From Lantana camara (taxonomy: Eukaryota; Streptophyta; Magnoliopsida; Lamiales; Verbenaceae): DNA of 64,000 nucleotides. The stretch is from positions 122,313,501 through 122,377,500 of the forward strand of contig CM074857.1 in NCBI GenBank assembly GCA_037501455.1, read 5' to 3'. Both the position numbers and the translations under genes were made by a program. Positions within the stretch are counted from its first letter, which is position 1. Each line of letters opens with the position of its first letter. The notes under the pieces were generated by a model. The model did not search any database, was not told the origin of the DNA, and worked only from the letters and a program-made list of their open reading frames with translations. This document shows positions 44,938 to 54,877 of this stretch, in pieces.

Positions 44938-46979
44938 GAAACAATCAATGTTAAAATTTTCTTGCTCACATGCTGATCTGTCCTTTTCTTTGCAACCTGG
45001 ACCATCCCCTGCAGTACATTCCTTTCAGCAATTTGCAGATGTACATATCCACCATAATTCTTTACCATAATCTTCAAAAGCTTTAAAGCAAACAATTGAA
45101 CTTTAGGGCTCTTGTGCTGCAACTTTTTCTTCACAGCTTTGACAATATCTTTTTCCAACCAGTTGTCCTGAATGATTTGAGCACAAGGAGATGCATTCGG
45201 CAGATTGTCATTCGATTGGTCATCCACAAACTCTGATGTTCTTACAGATGGATAAACATTATCTCCCAGAAAAGGGTTTGATAGGTCATTGATGTTCAAG
45301 AAGCTCAATTCCCCAACATTTCTTGAAGGCTGTAGTTTTCTCTCTGTTGTCAACTTCAGGATAGCCTGTTCAATCGCTTCAATCTTTCCCTTAAGAACGG
45401 TTATAACTTGTGAAAATCCATTTTTCTTTACAATCTTTTGAAGTATTTCAGCCATGATAGAGCTTTCCACCTCATAAACATGTTTTGCCCCAACTTTAAC
45501 ACAAAAGAGTAAGAAGATTCCAATTTCTTCCGGAGCTGCAAACATGATTCTAATCGGTTCAACTTGTTCGAGAGTGTGCTGGCCAAGATCTGTAGTTGCT
45601 ATCATCACTCCAGCAGCAAATGAACCCAATTCTAAACTAGAACCACGCTTGTCACTACACCAAGCTACAAGAAGCCAAAATGCAACTGATGCTGATTGAT
45701 ATAGTTCATTGGTCTGCGAGAACAAACTTAGCATAAGTTTGAGGAACCAAGGCACACAGGTCGGCGGCAATAGTGATGAAACTGTTAGGAACCCGATCAA
45801 CACTATCAACTTAGTCATGGATATTACACCCTGCATAACACCAGAAGTTCCCCTCAACACTAGAAGCAGGGTAAACAGTAATCCCACAACACAATCATGT
45901 AAAATTAGAGTGTTGATTGTCACTTGACCATGAAGAGCATTTGTGCTACTTTTTTCCATCAAAAACTTACATACCACAGTTGTAGGTGACATTGACAGGA
46001 AAGCACCAAAAATTATCCTCTCAAACTGTGCCACTGTTTCAACTTTCACCCTCTCACTGATAACATTAAATCCTCCAGGTTCAACATATGCCAATAGCAA
46101 TTCCACACGCCAACTAGGGTGCTTCTCTCTCAGCCAATCAGACAACCATCCACCGGGATCAAACTTAAATGCATTAATAAGTAAATTAGCAAACTTATAA
46201 TATGAAAAATATATCCCAAGCTTGTCCTCTAATACCTCATCAAACGCATTGACTGACTGAGTAAACGTACTAAATGGAAAGTGCATGCGATCAATGAAGC
46301 AACAGTTGGTGTCGAAATCATTTGCAGCAACTCCCCTTTTTGGTCCACTTGCAATTTGATTATTTCCATCTATCTCTACTTCTAATATCCCTTTTATTTT
46401 TCTGTCGGGCATTTCATCGAACATCTGTCTGTCGATCCTTGTTTCAGCTTCCTTTACTATGAGTTTCCCATCCTTCAAACCACCAATGACATTAGACCCA
46501 ATCATTTGAGTATCTTCTGCACCAACTTTATCCGAAGAGTAGACTGAAGCTAGAGGGACTTTGTTCTCTTCAGCAGGAGTTGTGGTGATTTGGAAGTATG
46601 TTTCGTCATCGAGCTGATGATTCTCCTTAAGAGTTCCGTTGTCACTGATTTCAATAGCTAAATGTGATTCCTCTCCAACAGAGTTCAAATGAATAGCCTC
46701 ATCAATCACATTACCTGCAGATCTATCAATGTAAATGGGAGGGCTAGGGTTTTTCCCTCCTATAAGTTTTTCTATCACCTCCAGTTTTAACATTATAGAT
46801 CTGAAATTTCTTTCCAGTTTCTTTTCGATTTCTTTTCGACCTTCCCATAAACGATCACCGATTTCTTTTTGTCCTTCTAATAAAACATCATAATTTTCCT
46901 TCAATCGGTACAAACGTTGGGGTTGATTCCTTGTAATTTCCTTCTCCAGGCTTTTTTCGAAACCTTGCTCTGAGGCCAT
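44931..46979 (-). CDS. Chimeric ORF: gag-like start, KEA antiporter segment, PRMT segment, TOM1-like VHS segment
   Basis: 682 residues, uninterrupted. Residues 1-75 are charged and coiled-coil-like (EGQKEIGDRLWEGRKEIEKK), probably residual gag. 76-~300 are unrecognised. About 300-480 follow plant KEA4/5/6 K+/H+ antiporters: PGGFNVISERVKVETVAQF, then FGAFLSMSPTTVV directly, skipping the segment that normally lies between. ALHGQ, PWFLKLM, QTNELYQSASVAF and LELGSFAAGVMI continue to EQVEPIR. About 480-536 follow type I arginine methyltransferase (FCVKVGAKHVYEVES, NGFSQVITVLKGKIE), lacking the catalytic double-E loop. About 600-682 follow the VHS domain of TOM1-like proteins (DIVKAVKKKLQHKSPKVQLFALKLL, KKILTLI). 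No single enzyme activity is expected to survive; any product would be novel. Confidence 0.85.
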   Translation of the reverse strand: MASEQGFEKSLEKEITRNQPQRLYRLKENYDVLLEGQKEIGDRLWEGRKEIEKKLERNFRSIMLKLEVIEKLIGGKNPSPPIYIDRSAGNVIDEAIHLNSVGEESHLAIEISDNGTLKENHQLDDETYFQITTTPAEENKVPLASVYSSDKVGAEDTQMIGSNVIGGLKDGKLIVKEAETRIDRQMFDEMPDRKIKGILEVEIDGNNQIASGPKRGVAANDFDTNCCFIDRMHFPFSTFTQSVNAFDEVLEDKLGIYFSYYKFANLLINAFKFDPGGWLSDWLREKHPSWRVELLLAYVEPGGFNVISERVKVETVAQFERIIFGAFLSMSPTTVVCKFLMEKSSTNALHGQVTINTLILHDCVVGLLFTLLLVLRGTSGVMQGVISMTKLIVLIGFLTVSSLLPPTCVPWFLKLMLSLFSQTNELYQSASVAFWLLVAWCSDKRGSSLELGSFAAGVMIATTDLGQHTLEQVEPIRIMFAAPEEIGIFLLFCVKVGAKHVYEVESSIMAEILQKIVKKNGFSQVITVLKGKIEAIEQAILKLTTERKLQPSRNVGELSFLNINDLSNPFLGDNVYPSVRTSEFVDDQSNDNLPNASPCAQIIQDNWLEKDIVKAVKKKLQHKSPKVQLFALKLLKIMVKNYGGYVHLQIAERNVLQGMVQVAKKRTDQHVSKKILTLIVSW
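46966..46979 (-). promoter_or_regulatory. Altered primer-binding site that also supplies the ORF start codon
   Basis: The minus strand reads ATGGCCTCAGAGCAAGG directly after the 5' LTR. The gypsy element at 26164 has TTGGTATCAGAGCAAGG in the same place. The changes both weaken the match to initiator tRNA-Met and create the ATG of the 682-residue ORF. Confidence 0.7.
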
Positions 46980-46980
46980 T

Positions 46981-47400
46981 TGTTATGAAGCTGCTGCTTA
47001 CCTCCTCACTAAATCACCGCAAATTCAGGTGAAGACAGTAGAATTAAACTCACTTAAAGATATGAAATTATACTGAAGAGAATTGAGGGAGAGATTGAGA
47101 GATAGAGAAGACAGAGAAAGAGTTAGAGAGAAATTTGGGGAAGAATTGATTGAATTCCAAAACTTGGTTCTCCCAAGACACAAACACGGCTGATATATAC
47201 AATATCAGCAACAACAAAGCATAGGAATAATGTCCAATTAAAAACAAGCTAAGCAACTAATTAGCTATTACAACTTAATTAATGAAAACGTATATGGAAT
47301 AATTCACGCTTCTTTAAGTTGAATGCGACTTCTCCCAAAACAACATCGTTTTCCTTTGAAAATTGATAAAAACCAAGGAAACACCTTCGCTTGCGTAACA
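46981..47400 (-). repeat. 5' LTR of the gene-capturing element
   Basis: The partner of 43821-44240. As the upstream LTR on the minus strand it should contain the promoter; GATATATACAATATC (about 47191-47205) is a candidate TATA region. Confidence 0.93.
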
Positions 47401-47404
47401 CAAA

Positions 47405-47700
47405 CATGTATCCAGAGGAAGAGAAATCAATCGTGTCCACGGTAGGATAAGGATAAAATTTGCTATTAGCTTATAGGATTAGACTCCTGATTTCCTACCA
47501 CATACAGAAGAAAATACCCCAATGTAAAACCAAATTAAACCCAATAACAACTGAAGACTACTGAACCAAAACCTCAAAAATAGTTTAAAATCTTACAATT
47601 TAATAGTTATACATCCATGGAACACTGGAGGGGGGTGGGCACCGTCGGTGAAGCAGCAGCGGTGGAGAGTGGTGGCCGGCGGTGGGGTGGAGGCAATTAA
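47405..47700 (-). repeat. Displaced 5' flank of F-box copy B
   Basis: Homologous to 32990-33420 upstream of F-box copy A (TAGGATTAGACTCCTGATTTCCTACC; TCTTACAATTTAATAGTTAT; ATCCATGGAAC). It shows that copy B once had its upstream region attached before the LTR element landed. Confidence 0.75.
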
Positions 47701-47809
47701 TTGGAATTTTGTTTATATGTATATCCAAAGCAGACACAAGAAATGATAAGAGACCGGATTTGAGATTATGATTACCCCAAGGAGGAGGTATGTGTAATTT
47801 AAACGAATT

Positions 47810-48115
47810 TCATTGCATGTCAGCATAATTGCCCTAAATACAGACAATTAATAATAACAATTAAGAACCTATGTTCATAACAAAATTGCTGAACAATGAA
47901 AAAGACAATTTAGTTTGAGGATTAAACATCTTCCTTTTGTATTACAGCAGAAATAAGTCCAAAACTGTTGTACAAAGTACTTTTTACAAACTTTTTTAAT
48001 TCCATTAAACTGCACACACGATTCCACAACCCAATTGGCACCGACTAACCTCCAATTATCAATCAAGAAATTGATATTTATTGAATTTTCACTCTATATA
48101 CATCATCAATAACAA
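47810..48115 (-). repeat. 3' flank of the NPH3 gene, duplicated at 42420-42715
   Basis: Shares ordered blocks with 42420-42715 at roughly 85 percent identity by eye. It contains no ORF of note. Confidence 0.75.
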
Positions 48116-48602
48116 GAAATATGCAGTAAACAACATTGATCATATATGTATCTAGCAGAATCTACCGTGTGGATGTGCAATCTTTGCCATTCTTGACATC
48201 TGACCCTTCATTTCTCTGCACATTTTCTCCAGTTCCACCACTCTCCACTGCATCTTTTGAAGATATAATTTCATTTCTTCCTTGTTTTCCTCCAAGCTCT
48301 CTCTATCATCATCCTCTTTATGTTTGTACGGGATAAGTTGATAATCGCTGGCCTTTCTGGTGCTGCGGCTGCGGCTGCTGCTTGAATTGTCTTCAACATT
48401 CACGATGTCAAAAGTTGGTGGGGTGGAAGTCTGGGAAGAGAGTGCTTGAACCGCGACTCGTGGAGGTATTCTGGGGTTTGTTGCGAGGTCTTTGCACGTT
48501 TCGAGGCTTAGCTTTCCGTAGTTGAGGCATCTACACAATCTTGATCTCTCTTCTATGGAAAGTGACGGATGAACCTGTAACATATAAGAGTCATATTCCA
48601 AT

Positions 48603-49070
48603 TGTTGGATTTGAAAAATTTTAAAACTTAAAATCATAACCTACAAATTAATTTGTGTAACTCCCACAAGGTCATTTATTTGGTTTTGATTTTCTTAAGT
48701 TACACATGCATCCTAACACTATAAATAGGGTCCTAGGGGTCTAGATTAGAACACGCACAAGCATCCTACAATTCACTATACATCTATTCTCATATACTAT
48801 AGTTTTGGATAACGTGATAAGGTTTCGTTCGTTAGTTTCCTTGTGATCGTGCTCACGATAGGAGACAACGGTCGTGGCCTTTGGGTTTTATCTTGGGGTG
48901 GTGGTGAGCCTGACAATACCCGCACGAAGGGGAGGCCATCACGATCTTAGGGCAGCGTCAAGTGGCGTGACTCCTACAGGCCAGCCGTTCTATACTCATA
49001 CTTTAATTATTATTATTTATTCTTATATTTGCATGATATATTTGAGAGAAAAGATTCAATTTCCACAACA
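48603..49070 (+). repeat. Left LTR of the LARD-like element
   Basis: 468 bp, with a TATA-like CTATAAATAGGG at 48719-48730 as the probable promoter. No canonical Met-tRNA PBS follows; the next bases are ATCTAAGATCGTGATGG. Confidence 0.88.
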
Positions 49071-51829
49071 ATCTAAGATCGTGATGGGTCTTGTTAAATT
49101 GGTTAATTATCTTGATTTGCTAAACTGTTTGATTCAATCTATGCCTAATTCTCTTGATTCGTTAGCCTGCTTGATTATATGATATAGTGTTCGTGATCGT
49201 ATGTTAATTGATGAATCTGTTAAATAGCTTAATTATTTTAAGGTGTCCAAAATTATGGTTTACCCAATTTTATAGATTGTTTGAGATTCGGCCTATTTCC
49301 TTTAGTATTTCACTATTTCTGTTTCTAAGCAAACTACAATGTGTGTTATAATTCTGCAGAACTCTGAACTACTCTTTAGGCAATTTCTATAATTATAAAG
49401 AATTAGAAATCTGCTCTGGGAAATCTTCTGAGGAATCTATTTTGTTATAGATAGAGATTATCTGATTTGTTTTAATTTGTGCACCACATAATCTATTTTA
49501 ATTATTAAATAAAACCATATTCTAAAGACATAATGTAGATAGAGATTATCTGATCTAATTCAAAAGTTTAACGTTCAGATTGTAATTACCCGTAACATAT
49601 ATAATGTTAAATCTTATTTTGATTCACGTAAAACTATAATCTTCTTACTTGCGTTTGCTGATAACAAATATGTTGTGATTGAGCGTGTGCATCTAACTTT
49701 GTTTTCGTTGTCTAAGAATTGGAATATCCTTCCAGCTGATTTTGGTAGCCGAGAAGAATACTTTAGTATGCAGATTTAAGCAATGAGCACCAACGACATA
49801 GGTACGAGTAATTCAATATTTTGTTATGTCGGGTTTAGGAGAAAATTAAAGAGGTACGTTTGCATGGGTCAATTCCTAAATTATTTGAATGTGTATGAAC
49901 ATATTCTTAAAACATATTTGACAAACACAATAAAATCCGTCCTACAGTAGTGTGTATTTCAAGAGGAAATGATACATGATTATGATTACACACATAATAG
50001 GGTAGTGTGCAATTGTGTAGGATTATGATCTCTTGGGTTTATAGTTTCTCGTTTATTAGTATAACTCAAGAAATTTACATTTAGTGATAAATCTAGTTAT
50101 GTGTCAATTGAGAATATTATCAATCATTATTGATGTACATATACGGGGTATTTTCTTGTCTGACATTTGCATAATTGAAAAGTTGTACTGATTAGTAATG
50201 CTAAAGAGTCGGTTACAAAGTCATAATATTTTAGGAATTACAATCTTTATTATAATTTTGCATTTATGTAGTGGTTTAGTTGGTGTAATAAATATATCAT
50301 ACATATTATCATGTCATGAATTTGTCCTTAGTGTGTGCTTAATTATTTTATTAAGCTTTGCAACGTTTATAATCTATAACGTTAGATTTTATGGCGAATA
50401 AACGTGTAACTTAATTCTGCGTAACATTAGCTTAGATAAATAAATAAAAAAATACTTTATAACAAAAACATTGATCAATTCTGTTAGTATATATATACAA
50501 GACATTAGTCAACTTTGCTTGTGCAGACTTATTTACAATTTGTGTGTTTTGTTCGATTATTATTAATGTTTATAAAAATCAAATATTTTGCTATTGAGGG
50601 TATTTATCTATTAGGTGTGAATACAATCAAATTGACTAGGTATTATAACGTTCTAATGCATATATGAGAAGTTATAAATAGTAATAGTGAATTTAAATTT
50701 ACTCCATAACATTTGTTGGATGTTTTATGAGATTATAGTTTGGGAGTTTCAATCATTTCAAATAGGGCATTAAGTCAAAACTTATATTTTATTTACATAG
50801 TAATGAGTACGTACGGTTGGTGTCATGAATGCTATCATGTTAAAATATATTTTATTAGTGAATAATTCATGGTTTAATTTTTGTTTGAGCAAGAACTTCA
50901 ATGTTTGACTAACTTTCTGTTCCATGAGATAAATTACTTGAGAACGATAAATTTTGGGGCCGGAAGTTATCTTATTAGTACAGCTTGAGTCATATAAGTA
51001 AGAGTATTCTTTGATATGAAGATCTAAATCTTATCCTAATGCAAGGTATGATTATTATATATTAGCTTTACAGTTTTAATTGCATTAGTTATATTGGTTT
51101 TGAGAAGTTGTTCATATTTTTACCAAGAAAAGTTCAAATGCAAATTCCAATGAAGGGAAATAAAATGTGGGTTTCTTAATATTATTGTCTATATATGTGG
51201 TGACTTTTCATAATTATCGAGAAATGTGGGGGTGCAAATATGTCTTGTTAATTTTATTGAGTGATAAAGTGCACAACTTATTTACTAAAAGAGAATGTAG
51301 ACCTCTTCTTTAGTCAAGTGAAGTGTGGGGGTTAATGTGATGAAATTGAGGAAGGTAAAAACCTTATCCTATCACTTTTCATGTGTGCCAAATTTTGGAT
51401 ATATAATTTTAGAATTAATTTTATGTGCTAGAACTTTATTCAAAGGAAATCTGGGGGTTTACTTGATCACCATGAAATTATCAAAATATATATACTTCTT
51501 TGGGTTATAAACATGATCTGAGTTTTAAAAGAAAAGTGTTTAACCAATTGGCCGGGGCATATTTATAGACCAAGATATTCTTGTGATAACAATTTTTGTG
51601 GATCTTAATAATATGCAGGTTCTTATAAATATTGGCTTATTGAGAAAGAACCGATGCAAGAAAAATGACCTATAAACAGTAATGATGGTCAAGAGATCCG
51701 ATGGTGATATTTTAAATTAAATATTATCCAATTAATTTGATGTTATCTTGTGGTGTTTGTTTTGTGAAACAGGTATACAAACACATACGGAAAAGTATAC
51801 GAGAAGAAAGAAGAAAACAAAAATATATA

Positions 51830-52510
51830 AGCGACACTATATATTATTCCACGAGGTGGAAAATTATCGCAAATAACTAGCGAGGCTGGTAAGAGGCATT
51901 ATATTATATTCCACGAGGTGGAAGAATTGCCTCGGGGGACTAGTGCAGAGGCTAGATCCTTTTCATCGAGGGGGATGGGCAAAGCCCGTAAGGGAGTCAC
52001 CTCCGGGAGTAACCCAACCTTTGTGATTGGAGACCCCATGAAGAAGGTTCAATGTGGTAGAAACAACCCGCAATGCGTGACTCATTATATAGCACATTTT
52101 GAGGAGTGTGTTCAAAAGAAACCTCCTTCCCATCCCTAAGGTGAGTGCTATAAGAAAAGGTGCGTTAGGCTGGGCCTTGACCCTTAATGAGACCGAAGCA
52201 GGAAAATCCGCGAGGTATGGGCACACATACCTTGGAGGTTTCACCTAAGTGAGAGTTGCCATGAGGCCGTGGCTATGGATATGGACTGATCCTAGAGACT
52301 CTCATGAAAAGCAAGATAAGAGCGCATGGCCATTAATAGCGCTACCCCGCTTGAACAGAAACTGATGTCAATACCGTGTGTGTGATGCATTGAAGTTTGG
52401 CCAAGGGACCTAATTCAAGGTGTAGTCCATTATGGCTCCCTCAAATGGAAATCATCTACACTAAGTATAGGCTCAAGCCCGGAAGGCTCCTATACCCATT
52501 GCATGGTATT
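51830..52510 (+). other. GC-richer, structured non-coding segment in the LARD-like element
   Basis: It stands out from the AT-rich interior. TTCCACGAGGTGGAA, a perfect hairpin palindrome, occurs at about 51847 and 51909. AGCGAGGCTGG / GCAGAGGCTAG blocks follow each copy. A 73-codon ORF at 51918-52139 resembles nothing known. The segment may hold packaging or dimerisation signals (inference). Confidence 0.45.
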
Positions 52511-52573
52511 TAGTTGCCCTAATATTTTCGTATACTTATATTTATATTTTAAGTTTTAAACCTTGTGGGGGAT

Positions 52574-53315
52574 TGTTGGATTTGAAAAGTTTTAAAACTT
52601 AAAATCATAACCTATAAATTAATTTGTGTAACTCCCACAAGGTCATTTATCGGGGAATTCCCGAAAACTCCCCAAATGATAAGTCCAATTCCTTTTAGCT
52701 CCCCATTTTCAAAAATGATGTATTAAAACTCAAGAATCGCGTATCTAAAACCCCAAATGATGTATTTGAAATACAAGGAAAAAATCATGTATCTAAATCC
52801 CAGAATCGCGTATCTAAATCCCAGAATCGTGTATCTAAAACCCCAAATGATGTATTTGAAAATGGGGAGTTAAAAGGAAGTTTTCAAACCCATGGGGAGT
52901 TTTCACAAATTGCCCCGTCATTTATTTGGTTTTGATTTTCTTAAGTTTCACATGCATCCTAACACTATAAATAGGGTCCTAGGGGTCTAGATTAGAACAC
53001 ACACAAGCATCCTACAATTCACTATACATCTATTCTCATATACTATAGTTTTGGGCAACGTGATAAGGTTTCATTCGTTAGTTTCCTTGTGATCGTGCTC
53101 ACGATAGGAGACACCGGTCGTGGCCTTTGGGTTTTATCTTGGGGTGGTGGTGAGCCGACAATACCCGCACGAAGGGGAGGCCATCACGATCTTAGGACAG
53201 CGTCAAGTGGCGTGACTCCTACAGGCCAGCCGTTCTATACTCATACTTTAATTATTATTATTTATTCTTATATGTGCATGATATATTTGAGAGAAAAGAT
53301 TCAATTTCCACAACA
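52574..53315 (+). repeat. Right LTR of the LARD-like element, interrupted by a MITE
   Basis: Matches the left LTR on both sides of a 267-bp insertion at 52651-52917. Confidence 0.88.
52651..52917. mobile_element. hAT-type MITE with perfect 8-bp target duplication
   Basis: TCATTTAT occurs at 52643-52650 and 52918-52925, and the left LTR has a single copy, so the empty site is known. The ends CGGGGAATTCCCGAAAACTCCCC and GGGGAGTTTTCACAAATTGCCCCG are imperfect inverted repeats. Inside, ATC(G/A)(C/T)GTATCTAAA is repeated several times. The 8-bp duplication fits the hAT superfamily. Confidence 0.85.
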
Positions 53316-54877
53316 CCAAATCCCAGAATATTTTAAAGCATAAAACATCAACAGAAATAAAATAAAGAAAAAAAACTTTAGCAGCACTGCAGCAGGAAGA
53401 AAATATGCCCAACAGATGCATTGAGGTTACGAAGTACGGTCAGCTGGTTAAGGAAAGCTCAGCTTATGAAATTGCTTAGCCGTTAAGTGTTTGTTTGCTG
53501 TAGTAGTGAGGCTTCAATATGGAGTTGAGTCAGCTGTGGAGGGGGGGTGGCGCGCAGCTAGTTATCCCCTGTTTATATTTTCTAGATTCTTAACCTAAGC
53601 AGAGTAAAAATAACATATACTTAAACCATGTATTATAAATTTGATAGTGCAGAAGTAAATATTTATTAAAATTGCATAGAAATATAATACGTTAAACTAT
53701 TTCTGATATACTTGTTAAGGTTGTAGTAAGTGGAAGAAATTTCTACTGAAATATGATCACTAAACCTGAAAGGGAAAACAGAGATCTTGTTTAGTATAAC
53801 ATCAAAATTAGAGGCAGGGCAAGGAAAGTATTATCAAGGTTTATCCTATATATCTTAAATAATAGGTCAAATCAACTTGCAAGAGAACCCGGGCCCAGAA
53901 CCGGACCTAGACCCGTGATGAGAATTATTCTCTATTTTAGTATTTTTAATTGCATGTTGTCACTCAAATTGTTCCTATGTGAGTCCAAATCCCAGGTAGT
54001 CAACTTGCCCCAAGTAGCAGGTGTTTTTGTTTATATAAGCTTATAATATAGGCAATTATAATCTTTAATTTGTAAACAATAGGAGAATATTGTTGACCGG
54101 TACATAGATTTTTGTGCAACTTTCTGGCCATTCTCAATTAGAAGACAAGAAGTTGGCAAAGTCGGCAATCAAATATTATGTCTAGAGTTTAAATAATTAC
54201 AATTATACCCAATCTAACAGTTTTGTCATTCACAGAATAACTGGACGGTATGGTTAGGCTTGGTCACTACGACAAGATGCTAAATTATTGATGATAAAGA
54301 AATTATAATGGCAGAATATTTTGGGAACATGAACCATCTATATTTGAAGATTTTGCTGTTGAAAATCATGCAAAATTACAACTCAAGAAATGAGTCCTTT
54401 TGTCTTTTGTATCATTTACTTGTGTTTGTTTCTTGTCCCCACCACCCCACCTCCAATCCCACACCATTGATCCATTATCTCCAATGCAGAAAGAGATGAT
54501 AACATGGATAAGAGCATAGGACAGAAAGATGCAGTAAGTGGTCATTTGCAAAAACTTTCAGCTTCTGAAAAGTAAAAGTTGGAAACTTGGGAGTGTTTGG
54601 GAAAAAGTAAAAGAACACTTTTTAGATAATAGGAAAAATAATCTAAAAGCTGAAAAACAAAAGAACACCCTCAAAAGTGCTTCTAGTTTATTTTTAAGCA
54701 GAAGCTGTCAAAGAAAACACTCAACTTTTACTTTTTTAAGCCAGAAAAATACTTGTCTTTAATGCGAATTCATGCTAATTAGTAGATATGCAAATTTAAA
54801 TCTCCCTCCAATACAACCAAAGAAAGTAAGTATAGATAACCCAAAAATAAAGTGAAAAATGGAACAAATGTACTCAC
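53316..54877. other. Rest of the NPH3 intron
   Basis: AT-rich intron sequence with no gene. A MITE related to the GTGTTTGG family lies at about 54592-54724 (GAGTGTTTGGG ... AAACACTCAAC). Confidence 0.5.

Larger units (their letters stand above)
43821..47400 (-). mobile_element. Young LTR retrotransposon carrying captured, fused host-gene fragments
   Basis: Two 420-bp direct repeats start TGTTATGAAGC and end TAACA, and they differ at only 5 positions by eye count. CAAA flanks both sides (43816-43819 and 47401-47404). This is a 4-bp target duplication if the terminal T before TGTT belongs to the element. On the minus strand a mutated PBS follows the 5' LTR and a purine tract (AGGAGGGGGTAA) precedes the 3' LTR. 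No protease, RT, RNase H or integrase is present, so it must be mobilised in trans. The interior is almost entirely two ORFs holding KEA-, PRMT- and TOM1-like segments. It interrupts the sequence upstream of F-box copy B. Confidence 0.9.
48603..53315 (+). mobile_element. Non-coding LTR element (LARD-like) in the NPH3 intron
   Basis: LTRs at 48603-49070 and 52574-53315 start TGTTGGATTTG and end TTCCACAACA; CCAA flanks both sides (48598-48601 and 53316-53319). About ten substitutions and one indel separate the LTRs once a nested MITE is removed. A purine tract GTGGGGGAT precedes the right LTR. The 3.5-kb interior has no gag or pol, so this is a large retrotransposon derivative dependent on other elements. 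The plus-strand orientation is opposite to the host gene. Confidence 0.85.

Noticed and set aside
43821..47400. Reading the KEA/PRMT/TOM1 region as an ordinary host gene between two chance duplications
   Set aside because: The flanking 420-bp repeats end in TG...CA, have a PBS-like site and purine tract in the right places and flanking CAAA duplications. The domain mixture matches no normal gene.
51918..52139. 73-codon ORF in the LARD-like element
   Set aside because: It is isolated with no domain, and the minus strand is open over the same stretch.
48601..53320. Viral (pararetrovirus) insertion in the NPH3 intron
   Set aside because: Direct LTRs with target duplications and the absence of any viral-type coding domain fit a non-coding LTR element.
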